This document shows positions 6,399-12,852 of a stretch of 12,852 bases of DNA, in pieces; the stretch's first letter is position 1, and each line of letters begins with the position of its first letter. The stretch spans positions 1 to 12,852 of the forward strand of contig DATACZ010000036.1 of assembly GCA_036258795.1 (NCBI GenBank), read 5' to 3'. The stretch is from DATACZ01 sp036258795 (GTDB lineage: Bacteria > Actinomycetota > CADDZG01 > JAHWKV01). The translations under genes were made by a program, and so were the position numbers. The notes below the pieces were generated by a model. It searched no databases and was not told the origin of the DNA. It saw nothing but the letters and a program-made list of their open reading frames with translations.

Positions 6399-7463
6399 TC
6401 ACCCGGCCGCCTCGAAGAACTTGCTCAGCCGGACCGCCACCGCTTCCACCGCAGCGATGGTGTGGGGGTAGTCCAAGCGGGTGGGCCCGATCACGCCCAC
6501 GCTGCCCTTTCGCTCCGAGTCCGCCTCGTAGGGAGCAAAGATCACTGCGCAGGTTCGCATCTGCTCAACCGGGACCTCCTGGCCAATGAAGACCACAACG
6601 GTGGTGGACTTCCTGGCTGCACTCGCCAAGCTTGAGATGACGACCGGATGCTCCAGGGCGTCGATGATCTCGTGCACGGTCTCCAGGTCCGTGAAGGCCC
6701 GGCGAGACAGGATGTTGGCAGTGCCCCCCCGAAAGATTCGTTCGGTGGTTCGAGCGGAGACGATGCTTTCGACCTCGTCTGCCACCCTGGAGGCGTCGGT
6801 GTTTGGTGGATCAAGGCCGCGGATCTTTTCGCTGAGATCCTCGAACTCCACCCCCTCGAGGTGGCGGTTGAGGTTCTGTGCCAGTGTGTCGAGCTGCTGC
6901 TCCGTCTTTTCGCCGACAAACTCGACAACTCCATGCTCTACCTCGCCACTGCGGGCGATGAGGATCATGGTTGCTCTCTTCGAGTCGCGTGGGATCAGCT
7001 CCAACCGTCTAAGAAAGTCCCTGCGGGATGGGGGAGCCAGGGCCAGCGCGGCGGTGTCGGTCAACTCAGAGAGAACCTGAGAGGTCGAGTCGAGCGTGTA
7101 GTCCAAGCCCCGAAATTCAGAGTCCAGGATGGCGTCTATGGCTTTCCGGGCCTGTTCCGAGAGGTTGGGCCAGGAAGGGCCGGGCCAGTTGTCGACAAAC
7201 CACCGGTAGCCCATATCCGTGGGAATCCGGCCCGCCGAAGTATGGGGCTGGGTGATGTAGCCGAGCTCCTCGAGCACCCCCATGTCGTTTCGGATGGTGG
7301 CCGCGGAAACGTTGAGCCGGTAGCGGTCAACGAGAGTCTTGGAAGCCACCGGCTGCCCAGACTTCACATACTCCCTGACGATGGCGCGAAGTATGGAGCC
7401 TTTGCGGCGGTCCAAAGTCCGCCCCCCTATCGGTCTGTGAGGAGGCGGTGAGATCAGCGCCAT
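6399..7463 (-). CDS. hrcA: heat-inducible transcription repressor HrcA
   Basis: HrcA represses chaperone operons by binding the CIRCE inverted repeat, and its activity is modulated by GroEL. The N-terminal winged helix is typical: LDRRKGSILRAIVREYV, then SAATIRNDMGVLEELGYI and the wing TSAGRIPTDMGYRWFVD. The rest is the long HrcA GAF-like/dimerisation region. At 354 residues the length is normal. The ATG at 7463 has a strong SD (GGAGGG, about 5 nt away). A TTG at 7415 also has a G-rich SD and would give the common start MDRRKG. Both are possible. It follows lepA by 25 nt. I see no CIRCE (TTAGCACTC-N9-GAGTGCTAA) anywhere near lepA, hrcA or dnaJ, so its targets are probably elsewhere (for example groEL). 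Confidence 0.96.
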   Translation of the reverse strand: MALISPPPHRPIGGRTLDRRKGSILRAIVREYVKSGQPVASKTLVDRYRLNVSAATIRNDMGVLEELGYITQPHTSAGRIPTDMGYRWFVDNWPGPSWPNLSEQARKAIDAILDSEFRGLDYTLDSTSQVLSELTDTAALALAPPSRRDFLRRLELIPRDSKRATMILIARSGEVEHGVVEFVGEKTEQQLDTLAQNLNRHLEGVEFEDLSEKIRGLDPPNTDASRVADEVESIVSARTTERIFRGGTANILSRRAFTDLETVHEIIDALEHPVVISSLASAARKSTTVVVFIGQEVPVEQMRTCAVIFAPYEADSERKGSVGVIGPTRLDYPHTIAAVEAVAVRLSKFFEAAG

Positions 7464-7488
7464 CTGCGCCCTCCACCTAGTTCAATGG

Positions 7489-9297
7489 TCACTTCTTGTC
7501 GCCCAGTCTGAGTGCCGCCATGAACGCGTCCTGGGGCACTTGAACCGAACCCACCTGCTTCATCCGGGACTTGCCCGCTTTTTGCTTTTCCAGGAGCTTA
7601 CGCTTGCGCGTTACGTCTCCGCCGTAACACTTCGCAATCACATCCTTGCGGTGTGCTTTGATTGTCTCACGCGCAATAATCCTAGAGCCGATTGAGGCCT
7701 GCACGGCTATATCGAACTGCTGCCTGGGGATGAGCTCCCTAAGCTTCTCGGTCATCCTTCGCCCGTAGTTGTAGGCCTGATCCTTGTGGATGATGGCGCT
7801 GAAGGCGTCGACCGGGTGCCCGTGGAGCATGATGTCGACCTTGACCAGGTCGCCGGCAATGTATCCGATCGGCTCGTAGTCCAATGAGCCGTACCCGCGC
7901 GTCCGGCTCTTCAGCTGGTCGAAGAAGTCGACCATCATCTCGGCAAGCGGCAGCTCGTACCGAAGTTCCACCCTTTGAGTCGACAGGTGATTGAGGCTCT
8001 TCATCTCTCCCCGGCGCTGCTGGCAGAGCTCCATAACGGCTCCGATGTACTCGGCCGGGGTGATGATCATGGCCGAGGCGACGGGCTCCCTGATCTCGGC
8101 TACCGAGCCCAGCTCGGGCATCTGGGCGGCGCTGTGAACCCACACGGTCTCGCCGCCCGTCTTCACCACCTCGTAAGCCACACTGGGCATGGTCACGAGA
8201 AGATCGAGGCCGAACTCGCGCTCCAGGCGCTCCCGGACGATGTCCATGTGAAGCAGTCCCAAGAACCCGCACCGGAAGCCGAACCCGAGGGCGGCCGAGG
8301 TCTCGGGCTCGAAGACAAAGGCGGCATCGTTGAGCTGCAGCTTCTCCAGGGCCTCTCTTAGCTGCGGGTACTGGGCCGAGCTGGTGGCGTAGAGTCCGGC
8401 CCATACCATCGGTTTGGGCTCACGGTAACCGGGAAGCGGCTCGTCGGCCGGGTTCACGGCATCGGTGATGGTGTCGCCGACGGTCGCCTCTCTCAAGTTC
8501 TTGACACCGGGGATCAGGTAACCGACGTCGCCGGCGACGAGCCGGTCCACCGGGCGCATCTCCGGCGTGAAAGCTCCCACCTCCTCCGTTTCGGCGGTCG
8601 AGCCGGTGGCCATCATCCTTACTTTTTGGCGCGCCGTCAGATCTCCGTCCATCACTCTCACAAAGGTGACGACTCCCCGGTAGTTGTCGTAGGTGGAGTC
8701 AAAGATGAGAGCCCTGGTGGACTTGTCCGGGTTGCCCTTTGGTGGCGGGATCCTGACGATTACACGCTCCAGCAGCTCGTTCACCCCGGCACCCGTCTTG
8801 CCGGAAACCCGCAGAATGTCGTCGGGTTCGATGCCCATGAGGGAAGACAGCTCCTCGGCAACAAGGTCCGGCTGGGCCGCGGGAAGGTCGATCTTGTTGA
8901 GGACCGGGATGATCTCCAGGCCGGCCTCAATGGCCAGATAGAGGTTGGCCAGCGTCTGCGCCTCGACCCCCTGGGCAGCGTCCACCAACAAAACCACGCC
9001 GTCGCATGCGGCCAGGGCCCGGGAAACCTCGTAGCTGAAGTCCACGTGGCCGGGGGTGTCGATGAGGTTTAGCTCGTAGGTCTTGCCATCGGCCGACGGA
9101 TAAGAAAGGCGTATGGCCTGGGCCTTTATGGTTATCCCGCGCTCCCTCTCGAGATCCATCCGGTCGAGGTACTGATCTCGCATCTCCCGCTCTGGGACTG
9201 CGTTGCAGACTTGCAGGATGCGGTCGGCAAGCGTCGACTTCCCATGGTCGACGTGGGCGATCAGGCTGAATGCACGAGTTAGCGAGCGATCTTTCAC
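7489..9297 (-). CDS. lepA: translation elongation factor 4 (LepA, GTPase)
   Basis: LepA/EF4 is a ribosome-bound GTPase related to EF-G, with proposed roles in back-translocation or in 30S assembly and initiation. The GTPase motifs are complete: G1 AHVDHGKS at 14-21, G2 RGITI at 53-57, G3 DTPGHVDF at 80-87 and G4 NKID at 134-137. The LepA-specific C-terminus is present (CYGGDVTRKRKLLEKQKAGK and the final SVQVPQDAF segment). The length of 602 residues is standard. The start is GTG at 9297-9295 with no recognisable SD, so a leaderless or weakly initiated mRNA is possible. It is the first gene of the minus-strand block and is divergent from rpsT. Confidence 0.99.
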   Translation of the reverse strand: MKDRSLTRAFSLIAHVDHGKSTLADRILQVCNAVPEREMRDQYLDRMDLERERGITIKAQAIRLSYPSADGKTYELNLIDTPGHVDFSYEVSRALAACDGVVLLVDAAQGVEAQTLANLYLAIEAGLEIIPVLNKIDLPAAQPDLVAEELSSLMGIEPDDILRVSGKTGAGVNELLERVIVRIPPPKGNPDKSTRALIFDSTYDNYRGVVTFVRVMDGDLTARQKVRMMATGSTAETEEVGAFTPEMRPVDRLVAGDVGYLIPGVKNLREATVGDTITDAVNPADEPLPGYREPKPMVWAGLYATSSAQYPQLREALEKLQLNDAAFVFEPETSAALGFGFRCGFLGLLHMDIVRERLEREFGLDLLVTMPSVAYEVVKTGGETVWVHSAAQMPELGSVAEIREPVASAMIITPAEYIGAVMELCQQRRGEMKSLNHLSTQRVELRYELPLAEMMVDFFDQLKSRTRGYGSLDYEPIGYIAGDLVKVDIMLHGHPVDAFSAIIHKDQAYNYGRRMTEKLRELIPRQQFDIAVQASIGSRIIARETIKAHRKDVIAKCYGGDVTRKRKLLEKQKAGKSRMKQVGSVQVPQDAFMAALRLGDKK

Positions 9298-9420
9298 TTA
9301 GCTTGGAGGGTAGCAGGGACGCCGACCTAACCTGATGCTACAGTTGGTGGACCGATCTTTCGACGGTTTTGCGCGCTCTCGAGCGTCGTGAGGCCGATCT
9401 ACTACATAAGACTGAACGCC
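9298..9420. promoter_or_regulatory. divergent lepA/rpsT intergenic region
   Basis: This 123-nt region must drive both rpsT and the lepA block. On the minus strand TCGAAA (9363-9358), a 17-nt spacer and TAGCAT (9340-9335) make a plausible sigma-70-type promoter, with a start near 9328 and a leader of about 30 nt to the lepA GTG. On the plus strand I find no hexamer pair worth claiming for rpsT. No CIRCE repeat is present. The promoter is matched by eye only. Confidence 0.35.
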
Positions 9421-9687
9421 ATGGCGAACATAAAGTCACAGCAAAAGCGCATCCTGACCAACGAAAAGCGGCGGGTGCGAAACCGCGAGGTCCGGACGGC
9501 GCTGAAGACCTACATCAAGCGCTTCCAGCGCGCTCTGGACAGCGGCGACGAGGAGATGACTCTGGCAGAGTTTCGCACGGCCAGCAGGGAGCTCGACCGG
9601 GCCGTCTCCAAGGGCGTCATCCACCGCAACAACGCCGCCAACCGCAAATCATCGATGGCGCGGCAGCTGAACGCCACCCAGCAGTAG
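9421..9687 (+). CDS. rpsT: 30S ribosomal protein S20
   Basis: This is an 88-residue basic, helical 16S-binding protein. The start MANIKSQQKRILTNEKRR and the ending HRNNAANRKSSMARQL are typical of bS20. An in-frame GTG at 9388 would add 11 residues (MRPIYYIRLNA) not found in the family, so the ATG at 9421 is chosen. No SD is visible upstream. In E. coli, rpsT also has weak initiation and is autoregulated by S20, which may or may not apply here. rpsT divergent from lepA is a common bacterial arrangement. Confidence 0.97.
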   Translation: MANIKSQQKRILTNEKRRVRNREVRTALKTYIKRFQRALDSGDEEMTLAEFRTASRELDRAVSKGVIHRNNAANRKSSMARQLNATQQ

Positions 9688-9751
9688 CTTTTAAATACTC
9701 TTCGCTTATTTCCCGTTTTACCGGCGCGCCGAAGGGTAGTAACTGGGCACC
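9688..9751 (+). other. short gap between rpsT and the PBP gene
   Basis: These 64 nt begin with an A/T-rich stretch (TTTTAAATACTC) right after the rpsT stop and contain a perfect 10-bp palindrome CGGCGCGCCG at 9722-9731. The palindrome could form a small stem, but no T-tract follows. The A/T-rich part could hold a promoter for the PBP gene. No certain element can be named. Confidence 0.3.
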
Positions 9752-11887
9752 ATGGCGCGTTTCCATACCTGGACAGTTAAAGCAGCTACTAGGGCGGCAC
9801 GGAAATGGCCATGGGCGGTTGCGGGAGTGGCAATCGCGGCCGGCGGGATAGCCGGCACCACTTGGATGGCCAATGTACAGCTTCCGTACATCGGCCCCGC
9901 CGCTCAATCGTCAAAGGTGCTGGCTCAGGACGGGCAGGTCATCGCCATTTTTCATGGCGAGGAGAACCGGACGATCGTCCCGCTCGAACAGATGTCTCCA
10001 TATCTAAGGGTGGCCGTCCTATCCACCGAGGACAAGGCATTCTTCGACCACCGAGGCTTCGACATCAGAGGCTTAATCCGGGCGGCCAGGGCCAACTGGG
10101 AGGACGGTCGGATCGTCCAGGGTGGGTCCACGATCACCCAGCAGTACGTAAGGAACACCTTCCCGGAGGTCGGCAAGGATAAGACCGTGGCCAGGAAGCT
10201 CAAGGAGCTGTTCTGGGCGATACAGCTGGAGCGGCACTACGACAAAGATCAAATCATGGAGCGGTACCTGAATACGGTGTACTTCGGTCGAGGCGCCTAC
10301 GGGGCCGAAGCGGCAGCTCGGACATACTTCAAGATTCCGGCTGCCGAGCTCACTGCGGGGCAGTCCGCCTACCTCGCGGGTCTAATCAAGGCACCTCAGC
10401 GCTTCCAGATCAACGAGAAGCCCAAGGAAGCAATTGAGCTTCGAGACACCGTGGTCAAGAAGATGGTGAGGGAGGGTTATTTGGGTCCGGGCGAAGGCGA
10501 CAAGGCGATGCAGGAAGACCTGGTCGCTCAGTTCAAGCCAGGAATGACCATCGAGGTCGACTCGCCAAGGGCCGGATACTTCGTGGAGTACGTGAGGCGC
10601 CTTTTGAAGAGGGAGTTCCAACTCAGCAATGAAGAGATCCTGAGCGGTGGATTGCAGATTCAAACCACGCTTGACCTGAAGATGCAGGACGCTGCCGAAG
10701 CGGCAGTCAAGAATGTTCTCAACCGTCCGGAGGACCCCGATGCGGCGCTGGTGGCAATGGATCCCGAGGGCCGGGTGAGAGCCATGGTGGGCGGTCGAAA
10801 CGTTGACAGCATCGACCGGGCCCGCGGCTTCAACTTCGCGGCGGACGTGAACGGCAACGGCGGAGGCCGGCCGGCCGGATCAGCTTTCAAGCCCTTCGCG
10901 CTGGCGGCCTTTCTCGCCGAGGGTAAGTCGTTGCAATCCAACTTTTCCGGGTCCTCTCCAATGCATATCAACTCCCCCAAATGCCACAGCGAGGTGGGGA
11001 AGCCCTGGGAGGTACACAACTTCTCGCAGGCAAGCTACGGGTCGATGGACGTCACCTCCGCGACCCTCAAGTCGGTGAACACGATCTATGCCCAGATCAT
11101 GGATCAGGTCGTCACCCCCGAGAAGTTCATCGAAGTTGCCAAAAAGACCGGGATCGACATACCGGCCTACGACACCGGCTGCGCCCTTGCTCTGGGAACC
11201 ACGGACGTGACTCCGCTGGAGATGGCCCGGGCCTACACAACCTTTGCCCAGAGGGGGCAACGGCCCGAGCCTCTGGTCATCACGAAGATAACGAAGCCCA
11301 ACGGGGAGATCCTGGTCGAGAGGACGCCGAAGCTGGAGAGGCAGCTGGATGAGAACGTCGCCGACACCGTCAACTACGTGCTCGAGAAGAACATCCAATC
11401 CGGGACCGGAACCGGAGCCCGGATCGGCCGCCCGGCAGCCGGCAAGACCGGCACCGCCCAGAACTTCCAGGACGCCTGGTTTGCCGGCTACACCCGGGAG
11501 CTGACCACGGTGGTATGGATGGGCTACGCCCCTACCCCCGCGGGCAAGATCCCCGAGATGAGGAGGGTGCACGGCAGAGAGGTCACCGGTGGATCGTTCC
11601 CTGCAACGATCTGGAAGAACTTCATGGTCAAAGCTATGGAAGGCGTCAAACCCTCCGGCTTCCACCCACCCAAGCTGGGGGGCGAGATACTTCACCGTGC
11701 CCCGCCGCCTTCGGCGGTGCTGGCCAGCGCACCCCACAGGCCGCCCGCACCAAAGCCGGCAGCCGTTCGCGACGACGACTCGTGGGATGACGATGATGAT
11801 GACGACGACGAACCGGCTCCCCGCCGGGGAAGGTCGTATGTCGACGAGGTGATGGCGGGCTTCCCACCCTGCTTCCCGTTCTGTTAA
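9752..11887 (+). CDS. class A penicillin-binding protein (PBP1A-type transglycosylase/transpeptidase)
   Basis: This 711-residue bifunctional peptidoglycan synthase has a short cytoplasmic N-terminus, a membrane anchor at about 19-40 and a GT51 glycosyltransferase domain at about 65-235. GT51 motifs are EDKAFFDH with catalytic E93, GGSTITQQ at 124-131, RKLKE and AIQLER with E160, and RYLNTVYFGRGAYG at 171-184. The transpeptidase domain at about 325-630 has all three penicillin-binding motifs: SAFK with S377 and K380, SVN at 441-443 and KTGTAQ at 565-570. Both activities should be intact. The C-terminal tail (about 645-711) is Pro/Ala-rich, carries eight consecutive Asp (679-686) and ends FPPCFPFC. 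The tail should lie outside the membrane. No close SD precedes the ATG. It faces the same way as rpsT and GH65. Confidence 0.96.
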   Translation: MARFHTWTVKAATRAARKWPWAVAGVAIAAGGIAGTTWMANVQLPYIGPAAQSSKVLAQDGQVIAIFHGEENRTIVPLEQMSPYLRVAVLSTEDKAFFDHRGFDIRGLIRAARANWEDGRIVQGGSTITQQYVRNTFPEVGKDKTVARKLKELFWAIQLERHYDKDQIMERYLNTVYFGRGAYGAEAAARTYFKIPAAELTAGQSAYLAGLIKAPQRFQINEKPKEAIELRDTVVKKMVREGYLGPGEGDKAMQEDLVAQFKPGMTIEVDSPRAGYFVEYVRRLLKREFQLSNEEILSGGLQIQTTLDLKMQDAAEAAVKNVLNRPEDPDAALVAMDPEGRVRAMVGGRNVDSIDRARGFNFAADVNGNGGGRPAGSAFKPFALAAFLAEGKSLQSNFSGSSPMHINSPKCHSEVGKPWEVHNFSQASYGSMDVTSATLKSVNTIYAQIMDQVVTPEKFIEVAKKTGIDIPAYDTGCALALGTTDVTPLEMARAYTTFAQRGQRPEPLVITKITKPNGEILVERTPKLERQLDENVADTVNYVLEKNIQSGTGTGARIGRPAAGKTGTAQNFQDAWFAGYTRELTTVVWMGYAPTPAGKIPEMRRVHGREVTGGSFPATIWKNFMVKAMEGVKPSGFHPPKLGGEILHRAPPPSAVLASAPHRPPAPKPAAVRDDDSWDDDDDDDDEPAPRRGRSYVDEVMAGFPPCFPFC

Positions 11888-11896
11888 CGGGAAAGC
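11872..11896 (+). terminator. hairpin overlapping the PBP stop codon
   Basis: TTCCCGTT (11873-11880) and AACGGGAA (11886-11893) form a perfect 8-bp stem with a 5-nt loop. A bulged A allows two further G-C pairs. The TAA stop lies across the loop and the start of the 3' arm. No T-run follows, so it may be a U-tract-less terminator or an mRNA 3'-end stabiliser. Confidence 0.4.
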
Positions 11897-11922
11897 TCTA
11901 GCCCCTCGCACCAAAGCTAAGC

Positions 11923-11950
11923 CCCGCTGAGAGCGGGAAGATATTCTTCT
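11923..11950 (+). terminator. hairpin followed by T-rich stretch, between PBP and GH65
   Basis: CCCGCT (11923-11928), loop GAG, AGCGGG (11932-11937) make a compact GC-rich 6-bp stem, followed by AAGATATTCTTCT. The T-rich part is interrupted, so this is a moderate intrinsic terminator candidate for the rpsT/PBP transcript. The GH65 start lies 33 nt beyond the listed region. Confidence 0.45.
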
Positions 11951-11982
11951 CACAGCTCTGGCGGACTCCTGGAGGCATATCG

Positions 11983-12852
11983 ATGAAGAGGGGCCGTTTC
12001 ACCCTGGAGCCCTGGCGCGTCCGGGAGGAGAGCCTGGACTTGGACCTTCTTCCGCAGACTGAGTCGCTGTTCGCCCTGGCAAATGGACACCTGGGCCTTC
12101 GAGGCAACCTGGATGAGGGAGAGCCCTTCGGTTTGCCGGGAACTTATCTGAACTCCTTCTATGAGCTTCGGCCTCTCCCCTATGCCGAGGCAGGTTTCGG
12201 CTATCCGGAGTCCGGCCAGTCGATCATCAATGTGACGAACGGCAAGCTCATTCGCCTGCTCGTCGACGATGAGCCCTTCGACGTGCGCTACGGGACCCTT
12301 CGATCCCACGAGCGGGTGCTGGATCTTCAGGCCGGCCATCTTCACCGAAGCGTCGTGTGGGTCTCCCCCGCCGGACTGGCCACCAATATCACCTCCACCA
12401 GGCTCGTGTCGTTCACCCAGCGAGCGGTTGCGGCGATCAGCTATGAGGTCCAGCCGCTGAACAAGCGTGCTCGCGTAGTGATCCAGTCTGAGCTGGTCGC
12501 CAACGAGCCGCTCCCGAGTCTCAGGCGGGACCCAAGAGTGGCGGAGGTTCTGGAGTCGCCTCTCGTGTCCGAGTACTACACCACCTGGGAGCTGGGAGCG
12601 GCACTGGTGCATCGGACCAAGCTGAGCAAGCTTGGGGTGGCGGTGGCCATGGATCACTTGGTAGAGGGGGATGAGGTCCAGGTAATTGGGGACGTGGGGC
12701 CGGATATGGGGCAGATCACGGTCACCACCGTCCTTGAGCCTGGGCAACGACTTCGGGTCGTCAAGTTCCTGGCCTACGGATGGTCCGGCGTACGCTCCCG
12801 CCAGGCTCTGTTCGACCAGGTCACCGCGGCTTTGACGGCCGCCCGTCATACC
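11983..12852 (+). CDS. glycoside hydrolase family 65 protein, 5' part (cut by window edge)
   Basis: 290 codons are open from an ATG at 11983 to the window end, with no stop. The start is well supported by GGAGG 7 nt upstream. The N-terminal beta-sandwich domain of GH65 is recognisable: ESLFALANGHLGLRGNLDEG, GTYLNSFYE, the GQSIINVTNGKLIRL segment, VDDEPFDV, the SHERVLDL segment and the WVSPAG...LVSFTQR stretch. The family includes maltose, trehalose and kojibiose phosphorylases and a few hydrolases. It acts on alpha-glucosides, usually in the cytoplasm. The (alpha/alpha)6 catalytic domain with its general-acid Glu is beyond the edge, so the substrate cannot be assigned. In actinobacteria such genes often pair with a beta-phosphoglucomutase, which would lie downstream. 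Confidence 0.9.
   Translation, partial: MKRGRFTLEPWRVREESLDLDLLPQTESLFALANGHLGLRGNLDEGEPFGLPGTYLNSFYELRPLPYAEAGFGYPESGQSIINVTNGKLIRLLVDDEPFDVRYGTLRSHERVLDLQAGHLHRSVVWVSPAGLATNITSTRLVSFTQRAVAAISYEVQPLNKRARVVIQSELVANEPLPSLRRDPRVAEVLESPLVSEYYTTWELGAALVHRTKLSKLGVAVAMDHLVEGDEVQVIGDVGPDMGQITVTTVLEPGQRLRVVKFLAYGWSGVRSRQALFDQVTAALTAARHT

Noticed and set aside
6724..6730. run of seven C (G7 on the coding strand) in hrcA, possible phase-variable or slippery site
   Set aside because: The hrcA frame is intact across it, the run is short, and GC-rich coding DNA with Gly-Gly codons produces such runs by chance.
6648..7451. 267-codon plus-strand frame opposite hrcA
   Set aside because: It is a shadow of hrcA, with no SD and no domain.
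7739..8404. 221-codon minus-strand frame inside lepA
   Set aside because: It is an alternate-frame shadow on the same strand as lepA, which is intact over its full length.
9298..9420. search for a CIRCE operator upstream of the hrcA-containing block
   Set aside because: No TTAGCACTC/GAGTGCTAA arms are present. The short TTAGCGAGCG near the lepA start is coding sequence without a partner arm.
10880..11953. 357-codon open frame on the minus strand opposite the PBP gene
   Set aside because: It is the antisense shadow of a clear PBP with all catalytic motifs. The translation is Gly/Arg/Val-rich with no recognisable domain, as expected in GC-rich DNA.
11950..12849. 299-codon open frame on the minus strand at the window end
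   Set aside because: It lies opposite the GH65 gene, which has a good SD and clear family motifs. The antisense product resembles no family.

Overview
This window is a contiguous, GC-rich piece of bacterial chromosome. It carries housekeeping genes and shows no mobile element, CRISPR array, tRNA or rRNA. An actinobacterium (Actinomycetota) outside the well-known Streptomyces and Mycobacterium groups is the best guess. The reasons are a BldD-type regulator with the complete c-di-GMP signature, the order hrcA-dnaJ-rsmE-phoH-ybeY-CorC/HlyC known from that phylum, frequent GTG starts, and a GH65 phosphorylase-type gene. This placement is inferred from gene content, not computed.

Layout. At 46-705 (+) lies an unrecognised single-pass membrane protein with a proline- and aspartate-rich outer part. 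It converges on a long block of minus-strand genes. Read in the direction of transcription (right to left) these are lepA (9297-7489), hrcA (7463-6399), dnaJ (6367-5273), rsmE (about 5276-4524), a bldD-like regulator (4388-3903), phoH (3785-2799), ybeY (2802-2326), a CorC/HlyC-family membrane protein (2288-999) and a small cold-shock-fold protein (946-737). Several joints are tight: lepA-hrcA 25 nt, hrcA-dnaJ 31 nt, dnaJ/rsmE probably overlapping by 3 nt, phoH/ybeY overlapping by 4 nt. The gaps before bldD (135 nt) and phoH (117 nt) are large enough for internal promoters. Divergent from lepA, across a 123-nt gap, are rpsT (9421-9687, +), a class A penicillin-binding protein (9752-11887, +) and, after two hairpins, the 5' end of a GH65 glycoside phosphorylase/hydrolase gene that runs off the window (11983-12852, +).

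How the genes fit together. The minus-strand block combines translation (LepA, RsmE), heat-shock control and folding (HrcA, DnaJ) and RNA processing (PhoH, YbeY), plus a cystathionine-beta-synthase (CBS)-domain membrane protein. The unusual member is the BldD-like second-messenger regulator. A dyad resembling the published BldD box lies directly against a possible -10 element in front of its own gene, which suggests autoregulation. Other points of interest are an rsmE reading frame with no ATG/GTG/TTG start for its N-terminal domain (a CTG overlapping the dnaJ stop fits), a cold-shock-fold protein that has lost the usual RNA-binding aromatic residues, and acidic aspartate runs in two different predicted envelope proteins.

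No gene-free stretch exceeds about 135 nt.
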